Source: Vulcanimicrobiota bacterium (GTDB taxonomy: Bacteria; Vulcanimicrobiota; Vulcanimicrobiia; Vulcanimicrobiales; Vulcanimicrobiaceae). Taken from it: DNA of 7,812 nt. Where the stretch lies: assembly GCA_014304965.1 (NCBI GenBank), contig JACRTZ010000144.1, positions 1 to 7,812 on the forward strand, in the 5' to 3' direction. This document shows, piece by piece, positions 1 through 5,725 of this stretch (positions are counted from its first letter, which is position 1; each line of letters starts with the position of its first letter). A program made the translations under genes and the position numbers. A model generated the notes under the pieces. That model did no database searches. It saw only the letters and a program-made list of their open reading frames with translations, and had not been told where the DNA came from.

Positions 1-1044
1 GGTCTCGCGCCACTTGGCAACGACCTCAGGGATGCCGCTCGAAAGGCGTTCGACCTTGACGTGATCCCAGCGGATGGTGTCCAGTTTCTTGCCGTTCACC
101 GACGCAACGTCGTAGCGAATCGGGAAATTCGTGCTCTTGACGAGCGCTTCGGAGTATTCTTTCGAGTAGTAGAAGTTTTCGAACAGGCGGCCGGCGTTCG
201 GGTGCGGAGCGTCTTTGAGCACCGCGACGGGCGCCGTTACCAGGACGGCGCCGTCGTCGGGATAGTAAATGTCGATCGCATTGCCGGCCATTTTCTTCTC
301 GATCGATAGGTTGTCGGGCCCCGCGCCGATCGCCCGTTCGCCGCCGACGATGTCGTTGACGGTATCGTAGATCGAACGGCCGATCTTGGGGTTGATCGCC
401 GCAAGATTCTTGAAATACTCCCAACCGTACTTGTCGTTCATCGCGACGACCCAATTGCCGACGTAGCCGCTAAAGGCCGGGTGGCCGAGCGTGACCATGC
501 CTTTGTACTTCGCGTCACCCAAGTGCGTCCAGCGCTTGGCCGGCTCGACTTTCTTGGGATTATAGTTGATGAGCACGAACGCGAGCGCGCCCAGGTGATA
601 GGTCTGATCGGGATCGAGCACGCGAAACTGCGCGTGTACCTTGTCGATGTCACCGGGGGCGAACTGCGCAAGCACGTTCTGCTTTTTGAGTTCGACGTAA
701 TGCGCTTCATCGGTCGAGGCGAACACGTCGAGCTGGTGGATGTTCGACTTGAGGTCTTGGCTCAGGCGCTGGTAGATCACCTGAGCGGTCTGCCGGATGA
801 ATTCGACCTCGATGCCGGGGTATTTCGCCTTGAACGCGTCGCGGACGCGCTCCGCGGCATCTTGTGCGTAGTGCGCCGTCCACCAGACGACCTTGCCTTC
901 TTTTTTGGCGGCGTCGTACAGCTTTGAGACGTCCGCGTCGGTGACGGCCTTTTTCTTCGGTGCGGCCCCGGCGGGATGGCCGTATGCGAGCGCGGCGGCG
1001 GCTCCGCCGGCGAGGCTCAAAAACCGGCTTCTGGTCGGCGACAT
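1..1044 (-). CDS. ABC transporter extracellular solute-binding protein, AfuA/FbpA-like (3' end outside window)
   Basis: Reading the minus strand from the ATG at 1044 gives 348 uninterrupted codons to the window edge, so the C-terminus is missing. Residues 1-28 look like an export signal (TRSRFLSLAGGAAAALA, then a hydrophobic Ala stretch), with a Tat-like but spaced Arg-x-Arg pair and no lipobox. The mature part starts with a type 2 periplasmic binding fold: KLYDAAKKEGKVVWWTAH, then FKAKYPGIEVEF. Later comes the IYYPDDGAV stretch with Tyr260-Tyr261, in the region where iron-binding AfuA/FbpA proteins place ligands, and then the PNAGRLFENFYYSKE segment typical of this family. The likely role is to capture a small ligand, possibly ferric iron, outside the membrane for an ABC permease. 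Permease and ATPase genes are presumably further left on the same strand. The start is supported by GAGGTGA (rc of 1049-1055) five bases upstream. Substrate is uncertain: putrescine, thiamine or phosphonate binders are related. Confidence 0.88.
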   Translation of the reverse strand, partial: MSPTRSRFLSLAGGAAAALAYGHPAGAAPKKKAVTDADVSKLYDAAKKEGKVVWWTAHYAQDAAERVRDAFKAKYPGIEVEFIRQTAQVIYQRLSQDLKSNIHQLDVFASTDEAHYVELKKQNVLAQFAPGDIDKVHAQFRVLDPDQTYHLGALAFVLINYNPKKVEPAKRWTHLGDAKYKGMVTLGHPAFSGYVGNWVVAMNDKYGWEYFKNLAAINPKIGRSIYDTVNDIVGGERAIGAGPDNLSIEKKMAGNAIDIYYPDDGAVLVTAPVAVLKDAPHPNAGRLFENFYYSKEYSEALVKSTNFPIRYDVASVNGKKLDTIRWDHVKVERLSSGIPEVVAKWRET

Positions 1045-1048
1045 GGTT

Positions 1049-1055
1049 TCACCTC
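1049..1055 (-). promoter_or_regulatory. Ribosome binding site of the solute-binding protein gene
   Basis: The minus strand reads GAGGTGA followed by AACC and then ATG. It is a near-perfect Shine-Dalgarno sequence at good spacing and fixes the start at 1044. Confidence 0.7.
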
Positions 1056-1094
1056 GACATGGACACGCGAAAAAGACTTCCGTTCCTACCGTGG

Positions 1095-1122
1095 GGCGCA
1101 GGTCAATCCCTTGACCTGCGCC
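1095..1122. repeat. Perfect 12-bp inverted repeat with 4-base loop, in the leader of the solute-binding protein gene
   Basis: The left arm GGCGCAGGTCAA (1095-1106) and the right arm TTGACCTGCGCC (1111-1122) are exact reverse complements around TCCC. It lies about 50 bases before the ATG of the minus-strand binding protein gene, inside the probable untranslated leader. No T-tract follows either arm directly; the nearest one on the minus strand is about 20 bases on. A plain intrinsic terminator is therefore unlikely. It could be an operator for a dimeric regulator (half-site AGGTCAA) or a stable leader hairpin acting on transcription or mRNA stability. Confidence 0.6.
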
Positions 1123-1179
1123 GTCTGGCCGGTAGAAGTTTCAGCCGGGGGCTAAAGTCTGCTCCCCGTCACACCGAAC

Positions 1180-1208
1180 AGTAAAGTACCGGCGGGAGCC
1201 CAACTCAA
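1180..1208 (-). promoter_or_regulatory. Possible promoter of the solute-binding protein gene
   Basis: On the minus strand TTGAGT (1203-1208) and TTTACT (1180-1185) are separated by exactly 17 bases. Each matches four of six positions of the sigma-70 type consensus. Initiation near 1173 would give a leader of about 130 bases containing the inverted repeat at 1095-1122. Matches this weak occur by chance, so it is tentative. The rest of 1123-1237 shows no gene. Confidence 0.3.
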
Positions 1209-1237
1209 TTCGAGATTAACGTCTCCGCGATTCCGGT

Positions 1238-1265
1238 GAAAAAGTGCTCGCAAGGGCACTTTTTC
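1238..1265. terminator. Bidirectional intrinsic terminator
   Basis: GAAAAAGTGC (1238-1247) pairs perfectly with GCACTTTTTC (1256-1265) around an eight-base loop. It has A-rich and T-rich outer arms, so either strand ends in a T-run. It starts about ten bases past the TAA of the methionine-rich protein gene (minus) and is its natural terminator. It also insulates that gene from the binding protein gene transcribed further left. Confidence 0.8.
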
Positions 1266-1275
1266 CTATGCCCCG

Positions 1276-1629
1276 TTACGGACTCCGGAAGGGCTCGAGG
1301 ATCGGGATCTCCTTGGCTTCCATAGCCATCATCTTCATCGCCTCGGCCTTGAGTTTCGCGTTCTTGCCGCACGCGGCTTCGATCTTCGCCATCGCGCTCA
1401 TCATCTTGGCGTGTGCCACAGCCATCATCGCGAAGTCTTGATCTACGTCGCCCGTCATCTTCATGGGCGCCATCGTCATCCCGCTCTTCATCATGGACTC
1501 CGCTTTGCTGCAGTCCATTTTGGCCGGAGCGGCCATCATCTTGTCGTCGGCGGCCTGCGAGGCCATCGGCATCGCAAGCATAGCCGCGAGCGCGACGCCA
1601 TAGACGGCGCCGGTCAGGGTCAGTTTCAC
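1276..1629 (-). CDS. Small exported methionine-rich protein, degenerate DUF305-like
   Basis: This 117-residue protein has a clear signal peptide (residues 1-27: KL at the N-terminus, a hydrophobic core, and the cleavage-like MASQA-ADD). The mature part of about 90 residues has 18 methionines, many as MM or MxM pairs (31-32, 46-47, 51/53, 56/58, 68-69, 76-77, 98-103), plus Cys40, Cys87 and one His (His73). Residues 61-113 resemble the DUF305 helix pair, ending in EAKEIPIL, but the family's HH pair is reduced to Ala-His. DUF305 proteins are exported and some are linked to metals, so copper binding by Met/His/Cys is plausible but unproven. The start is GTG: AAGGAG (rc of 1635-1640) sits five bases upstream. 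It is divergent from the Crp/Fnr regulator and ends at a strong terminator, so it is a single-gene unit. A role as a sacrificial methionine pool for the nearby MsrA fusion is my inference. Confidence 0.8.
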   Translation of the reverse strand: MKLTLTGAVYGVALAAMLAMPMASQAADDKMMAAPAKMDCSKAESMMKSGMTMAPMKMTGDVDQDFAMMAVAHAKMMSAMAKIEAACGKNAKLKAEAMKMMAMEAKEIPILEPFRSP

Positions 1630-1745
1630 GTAAGCTCCTTCTGCCGGCCGAGGCCGGCTGACGATTGTAATGATGACGCGGCCTCAGAAAGCCGTCAGTA
1701 ACGAGGCTTACCGACGCTCGACCCCATAGCCGGTAGGATGATGCC
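1630..1745. promoter_or_regulatory. Divergent regulatory region between the Met-rich gene and the Crp/Fnr regulator
   Basis: These 116 bases must hold the start signals for both genes. On the minus strand TACAAT (rc of 1664-1669) is a good -10 element about 35 bases before the GTG start, but no clear -35 is seen. For the plus gene TAGGA (1734-1738) is the ribosome site, seven bases before ATG 1746. I looked for a Crp-type (TGTGA-N6-TCACA) or Fnr-type (TTGAT-N4-ATCAA) site and found neither. The regulator may use another motif. Confidence 0.45.
1643..1658. repeat. 7-bp inverted repeat just upstream of the Met-rich gene's ribosome site
   Basis: GCCGGCC (1643-1649) and GGCCGGC (1652-1658) are exact reverse complements separated by GA. 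As DNA it is a compact palindrome. As RNA it would fold with a four-base loop three bases before the AAGGAG of the Met-rich gene (minus). It may be an operator or a leader hairpin. GC-rich genomes produce such short repeats by chance. Confidence 0.4.
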
Positions 1746-2525
1746 ATGACGGACGTGACCGGCCTGGTCCAAACCTTCGGGCTGCTCTCGCAGCGCAGCC
1801 TCGAGGCCGGGCGTGGCGGCGACGCTCGCGGCGGCGGCGAATCAGCGCCTGTGGTCGAGAACAAGGTGTGGTATCTGCGGCAGAACCGGCTGTTCGAGGA
1901 AGCCACCGGCGACTCGGTGGACGCGTCCGAACATCTCTTCACCACCTGTTTGGTTCCGAAGCGCACCCGGGTGTTCGACCTCGGTGATGCTACCCGCGTG
2001 GTCTTTTTGATCAAGCGTGGCAAAGTTCGGGTGAGCCGCCTGACCCCCGACGGCAAAGAGGTTACGGTCGCCGTGTTGGGCGCGGGCGACCTCTTCGGTG
2101 AGGAAACCCTGTTCACCGATGCGCCGCGCACGACGATCGCGACGTGCCTCGAAGAAACGCTGCTCTGCACCGCCAAAGCGGACGACCTCTTTGCGCTGCT
2201 CGCGCGCAACCCGGCCCTCGCCCTTAACGTCGCGAAGGTGCTGAGCGGACGGCTCGACGAGGCGTCGGCGGTCCTGGAAGACGTCGCCTATGCCAAAATC
2301 CCCGAGCGGCTGATGCATCTGTTCACGCGTCTGAGTGCCGAACACGGAACCCCGACCGGCCGCGGCGTGCGCGTCGACGTCGCGCTGACCCACGGAGACA
2401 TCGCGTCCCTGATCGGCAGCACGCGCGAGACGGTCTCGCTTGAACTCGGCAATCTCGTGGCGGCCGGCAAACTGATTGCCGACGGCCGTCGTTACATTAT
2501 CCCAGAACCGGAGTTGTCTTCATGA
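1746..2525 (+). CDS. Crp/Fnr-family transcriptional regulator
   Basis: This 259-residue protein has the two-domain Crp/Fnr plan. Residues about 62-170 form a cyclic-nucleotide-binding-like beta-roll, with DLG, RGKVRVSRLTPDGKE and GDLFGEETLF-APRTT. Gly118-Glu119 and Arg128-Thr129 sit where CRP has the Glu and Arg-Ser that contact cAMP, so nucleotide binding is possible. A dimerisation helix follows (about 160-185). A C-terminal winged helix-turn-helix comes last (LTHGDIASLIGSTRETVSLE, 214-233, then the wing around GRRYII). No N-terminal Cys cluster for an Fe-S centre is seen, which argues against a classical Fnr. The first 40 residues are Gly/Ala/Arg-rich and look non-conserved; GTG at 1866 is an alternative start, but TAGGA favours ATG 1746. 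The stop overlaps the start of the Trx-MsrA gene as ATGA, so the two are translationally coupled. It probably controls its own operon and perhaps the divergent Met-rich gene. Confidence 0.92.
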   Translation: MTDVTGLVQTFGLLSQRSLEAGRGGDARGGGESAPVVENKVWYLRQNRLFEEATGDSVDASEHLFTTCLVPKRTRVFDLGDATRVVFLIKRGKVRVSRLTPDGKEVTVAVLGAGDLFGEETLFTDAPRTTIATCLEETLLCTAKADDLFALLARNPALALNVAKVLSGRLDEASAVLEDVAYAKIPERLMHLFTRLSAEHGTPTGRGVRVDVALTHGDIASLIGSTRETVSLELGNLVAAGKLIADGRRYIIPEPELSS

Positions 2526-3619
2526 AGCCTTCGCTCGCCCTTCTCGGGGCGCTCGCCCTCGCGCTCGGCCTCCCGGCCGCCTCGCATGCGGCGGGGAACT
2601 CGCCCACGCTCGCGCCGCTCGAGCGCGCGTCCGATTGGATCAACGGGACCGCGCGGCCCGCGTCGCTTGCCGGTAAGGTGGTCGTCGTGGACGTGTTCAC
2701 TTTCGGCTGCATCAATTGCAAGAACGTGACGCCGAATCTGCGCACCCTGCACCGGAGGGTCTCGCCGAGCGATTTGGCGATCGTCGGCGTGCACACGCCC
2801 GAGACGCCCTACGAAACCGACCGGGCGAACGTGGTTCGTGCGCTCAAGGAGCAAAACATCACCTGGCCCGTCGCCATCGACAACGCACACCATCTGTGGG
2901 ACGCGTTCGGGGTAGATGCCTGGCCGACGCAACTCGTGTACGATCGCAGCGGCAAACTGCGCGACGTCGTGGTTGGCGATTCGCAGGACGGCCGCCTCGA
3001 TGCGATCGTTCGCAAACTGATTTCCGAGCGGCAGCCCGCGCGCCGCGTGAAAATGCGCGAGGTGGCGGCGTCGCACAGCGAACGCATCGTGCTCGCCGGC
3101 GGGTGCTTCTGGGGAGTGGAGGCCGTGTTCGATCGCGTTAAGGGCGTCTCGCACGTCGTCTCCGGGTATGCCGGTGGGAAGGCCGCCACGGCGCACTACG
3201 AGATCGTCAGCACGGGCATGACCGGTCATGCGGAGTCCGTCGAGGTCACCTACGATCCGTCGAAAGTTTCCGTCGAACAACTGCTACGCGTATACTTCAT
3301 GGTTGCGCACGATCCGACAGAATTGAACCGTCAGGGGCCGGACGAAGGCTCGCAATATCGGTCGGAGATCTATTACACCACGCCCGAACAGAAGAAGGCC
3401 GCCGAAGCGATGATCGCGTCGTTCGAAAAGCGGCACGCGTTCGATAAACCGATCGTCACGAAAGTGGAAGCGCTGCCGGCCTTCTATCCGGCCGAGGCGT
3501 ATCATCAGCACTTCCTGGATCGCAATCCAACCTACCCGTACATTGTGTACAACGATCTTCCGAAGCTGGAAAAGCTCAAGAAGACGTTCCCCGATCTGAC
3601 GGTCGCCGCGCTGAAGTAG
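2522..3619 (+). CDS. msrA: Exported thioredoxin-like / peptide methionine sulfoxide reductase A fusion
   Basis: This protein reduces methionine S-sulfoxide in oxidised proteins, here outside the cytoplasm. Residues 1-24 are a signal peptide. Residues about 36-170 are a TlpA/DipZ-type thioredoxin domain with CINC at Cys63/Cys66 and a cis-Pro motif WPT (Pro135). Residues about 186-350 are MsrA: GCFWG with catalytic Cys195, Glu238 in GHAESVEV, and Asp274 and Tyr279 in GPDEGSQYR, all matching known active-site positions. A C-terminal tail with YIVYNDLPKLEKLKKTFPD follows. The whole chain has only three cysteines, the CINC pair and Cys195, so the usual C-terminal resolving Cys of MsrA is absent. 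The fused thioredoxin domain probably resolves and recharges Cys195. Neisseria PilB has a similar Trx-MsrA-MsrB order; here MsrB is missing. The start overlaps the regulator stop (ATGA), with CGGAG eight bases before it. CINC would need re-reduction by a membrane thiol carrier such as CcdA/DsbD, not seen here. Confidence 0.93.
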   Translation: MKPSLALLGALALALGLPAASHAAGNSPTLAPLERASDWINGTARPASLAGKVVVVDVFTFGCINCKNVTPNLRTLHRRVSPSDLAIVGVHTPETPYETDRANVVRALKEQNITWPVAIDNAHHLWDAFGVDAWPTQLVYDRSGKLRDVVVGDSQDGRLDAIVRKLISERQPARRVKMREVAASHSERIVLAGGCFWGVEAVFDRVKGVSHVVSGYAGGKAATAHYEIVSTGMTGHAESVEVTYDPSKVSVEQLLRVYFMVAHDPTELNRQGPDEGSQYRSEIYYTTPEQKKAAEAMIASFEKRHAFDKPIVTKVEALPAFYPAEAYHQHFLDRNPTYPYIVYNDLPKLEKLKKTFPDLTVAALK

Positions 3620-3712
3620 CCCCCCTCGCTCATTCGCCAGCTCCCCAGGCTTCGCTCGCTCCGCGCGGCGACGCAGGAAACGGAGCGGTGCGAAGTCATA
3701 AGCAGGACGCCC
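3620..3712. other. Short gap between the MsrA fusion and DoxX genes, with a weak hairpin
   Basis: No gene fits in these 93 bases. CGCTCCG (3657-3663) and CGGAGCG (3681-3687) form a 7-bp inverted repeat with a 17-base loop and no T-run, so a terminator is doubtful. AGGA at 3704-3707 is the ribosome site of the next gene. The DoxX gene may be read through from the regulator-MsrA operon. Confidence 0.35.
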
Positions 3713-4237
3713 GTGGTAAGCTTTGCATTCGGATTGTTGATCGCGCGGCTATTCGTCGGCCTCGGTTTCGCAGCGCACGGGGCTCAGAAACTGTTCGGTT
3801 GGTTCGAGGGCCCGGGCATCGCCGGAACGGCCGGCTACTTCGCATCGCTCGGCTTTCGCCCGGGGGTGGTATTCGCTGTCATTTCCGGGATTGCGGAGCT
3901 TCTCGGCGGCCTGTTGATCGGGCTCGGCCTGGGCGGACCGTTCGGTCCCGCGATGGTGCTCGGCAATCTGCTGGTGGCGGCGGTCGTCGTGCATATGAAA
4001 AATGGATTTTTCGAGAGTAAGAACGGATGGGAGATGCCGGCGCTCTACATCGCGGCTGCGACGACCTTTGCGTTTGTCGGGTTCGGCTCGTTCTCGCTGG
4101 ACGCGAAACTAAAATTTTCGGCGATTCTGAACGACCCGGTTATCGTTTGGTGTGCGCTCGGCATCGGCGTGAGCCTCGCGACGGGGAGCTTGCTGTTGCG
4201 ACAGCCCGAGCGCCGCTCGAAGCGCTCACCGGACTGA
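3713..4237 (+). CDS. DoxX-family integral membrane protein
   Basis: This 174-residue membrane protein carries the DoxX signature. Residues 1-29 form a first helix ending in HGAQKLFGWFEGPGI. Helices follow at about 50-73, 78-95 and 108-125, with the family's NGFF-NGWE segment between helices three and four and FGSFSLD after the fourth. A further hydrophobic stretch at about 143-162 is an extra C-terminal helix compared with the common four-helix form. The family has diverse or unclear roles. One member in mycobacteria works with superoxide dismutase and a thiol-handling enzyme in a membrane oxidant-defence complex, which would suit the MsrA fusion upstream, but the link is inference. The GTG start is chosen for AGGA (3704-3707) five bases before it and because the first helix begins at once. 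Its last 12 bases overlap the end of the convergent protease gene. Confidence 0.88.
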   Translation: MVSFAFGLLIARLFVGLGFAAHGAQKLFGWFEGPGIAGTAGYFASLGFRPGVVFAVISGIAELLGGLLIGLGLGGPFGPAMVLGNLLVAAVVVHMKNGFFESKNGWEMPALYIAAATTFAFVGFGSFSLDAKLKFSAILNDPVIVWCALGIGVSLATGSLLLRQPERRSKRSPD

Positions 4238-5722
4238 AACTGCCGCATCCCCCGGTCGAGGGCTCAACTCGAGCCGTTCGTGCGTATAGTCGAGCGTGAT
4301 GCTGAAATGGGCGAGCAGTCCGCTGCCGGCATGTCCGTCGCCAACGGGCGCGAGATTGCGGGTGGCGGAAATGTGGGGGCGCGCGATCGTGAAGCGGCCG
4401 ATGCGCGCGCTCGGGATCTCGCCCGAAACGACTTCCGCGCTGCCACCGACGCCGCTCGCGCGGCCCTTGGACGTCGTCTGGAAGATGTCGGGGTGCGCCT
4501 GGTAATACGTGAAGGCGAGATTGATCGTTGACTCGTCGCCCGTATCCAGCATGACCGGAATGTCTGTTCCTCCGATTCCTAGCGAAACGATCGGCAGAAA
4601 CTGGCGGAAGGTCAAGGGTAGCGCATATTCCGGCGATACGTCGGCACCGGCGTTCGCGAAGGTCACCTGCCGGCGCGGATAGTCGATCGTGACGCGCTCG
4701 TGCGCGATTGCGTCGGTCCCGATCACGAGATCGTAACCGTACCGCCGCAGATCGTGCAGTATTGAATAGAAGGCGCCCGGGAAGGTCGCGTTGCCGACGT
4801 GCAGCGGCGGCGCCTTGACGACCCCGGTGACGTAACTGCCGATACCGCGGATCCCAAACGGTTCGTCCACCGGTTCGATGCCCAAGCGTTCGGCGAGTTC
4901 TAAGCTCATGGACATCCCGGAATTGCCGGTATCGAGAAGACAGGCGAGGCGCTCGCCGCCCATACTGCAATCGATGACGGGAGCGGTGCTCGGCATATCC
5001 GGCCGCAGCATCGCTGTGGTCGAAACGCCGTCGGGAATCGTCGCGACGAGCCCCGCGGGCCGCTGAAGAACCTCCGGTACGACGATGCGCGCGGAAAAAG
5101 TCTCAAAGAGCGCGCCGTCCACGTCGATCTCAAAGGGCAGTCGCGCCTCGCCAACGGTGCGATAGTCGCGAAGATTGATGCGGTGGCTGCCGTCGAGCGT
5201 GCGCGCTTCGCTGACGAGACTGTTCGCATCGAGGCGAACCGCGAGCGGTACGCCGCCGGGTCCGGTGACCACGAGCGAAGCGACCCCGAACGGTCCGCGA
5301 GGCAGGTAGCGTAACCGGCCGCCGAGCCGCGCGAAGTCGGGCGCGAGAAACGCGTAGCTCGCAAGCGCGTCCAAGCTCGCGCGAAACGGGTCCGACTTTC
5401 TCGGCGCCGGAAGTGCCGTATCGTTGATGTTCGTATCGAACGAACGTGAGCCGTCGTAATACGTACCCGCGCACAAGGCGCGTTCGCAGCGGCGTACGAG
5501 GCGGCGCGGCCACTGCTGCTCGCTGTGAAGCTCGACCGCGCCGGCATTGCTGCCGAAGCGCTCCCGGCTGACGACGTGCAGCGCGAAGGGCGCGCCGCTC
5601 GCCTCCGAGATGGCGTACAGCAACGCGGCCGGCGGGGCGTCGTTTTGCTGGGCGACGGCTGCGCTCGCGAGCAAGGCTGCCGTCAACAGACACGGGACCG
5701 CTACGCGTGCGGCGAAGCGCAT
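4226..5722 (-). CDS. Secreted protein with two retropepsin-like aspartyl protease motifs
   Basis: This 498-residue protein has an N-terminal signal peptide (residues 1-24, ending ASAAVAQ). Residues about 28-245 form a beta-rich N-terminal region, including a segment (about 150-205, with RINLRDYRTVGEARLPFEID) like that found before bacterial retropepsin-type domains. Two protease-like repeats follow. The first has CLLDTGNSGMSM with Asp264 and a later YDLVIGTDAI (about 330-339), like the Ile-Gly flap-end motif. The second has VMLDTGDESTINL with Asp393 and ends with GSGLLAHFSITLDY. Two DTG motifs 129 residues apart in one chain suggest a pseudo-dimeric aspartyl protease in the periplasm or outside; the substrate is unknown. 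Cys79/Cys84 and Cys252/Cys261 could form disulfides. The ATG at 5722 is three bases from the start of the divergent unknown gene, and no good ribosome site is seen. Activity needs testing, since many such proteins are uncharacterised. Confidence 0.85.
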   Translation of the reverse strand: MRFAARVAVPCLLTAALLASAAVAQQNDAPPAALLYAISEASGAPFALHVVSRERFGSNAGAVELHSEQQWPRRLVRRCERALCAGTYYDGSRSFDTNINDTALPAPRKSDPFRASLDALASYAFLAPDFARLGGRLRYLPRGPFGVASLVVTGPGGVPLAVRLDANSLVSEARTLDGSHRINLRDYRTVGEARLPFEIDVDGALFETFSARIVVPEVLQRPAGLVATIPDGVSTTAMLRPDMPSTAPVIDCSMGGERLACLLDTGNSGMSMSLELAERLGIEPVDEPFGIRGIGSYVTGVVKAPPLHVGNATFPGAFYSILHDLRRYGYDLVIGTDAIAHERVTIDYPRRQVTFANAGADVSPEYALPLTFRQFLPIVSLGIGGTDIPVMLDTGDESTINLAFTYYQAHPDIFQTTSKGRASGVGGSAEVVSGEIPSARIGRFTIARPHISATRNLAPVGDGHAGSGLLAHFSITLDYTHERLELSPRPGDAAVSVR

Positions 5723-5725
5723 GCG

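Noticed and set aside
1095..1122. The 12-bp inverted repeat read as an intrinsic terminator
   Set aside because: No T-run directly follows either arm; the TTTTT on the minus strand is about 20 bases away.
1111..1138. Plus-strand promoter-like pair TTGACC and TAGAAG with 16-base spacer
   Set aside because: No plus-strand gene follows before the terminator at 1238, and the TTGACC is explained as an arm of the inverted repeat.
1630..1745. Crp or Fnr consensus box in the divergent region
   Set aside because: Neither TGTGA-N6-TCACA nor TTGAT-N4-ATCAA, nor a close variant, could be found by eye.
1205..2209. Minus-strand open frame of 334 codons crossing the Met-rich gene and the regulator
   Set aside because: It overlaps two recognisable genes and a terminator hairpin, and the sequence is Arg/Ser-rich without any domain.
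2492..3280. Long minus-strand open frame of 262 codons opposite the MsrA fusion
   Set aside because: It is antisense to a gene with clear thioredoxin and MsrA motifs, and its Arg/Gly/His-rich composition is typical of a GC-rich shadow frame.
5525..5725. N-terminal extension of the unknown 138-residue protein
   Set aside because: The extension lies antisense to the protease signal peptide and N-terminus and reads as Arg/Gly-rich shadow; the balanced composition starts near the GTG at 5726.
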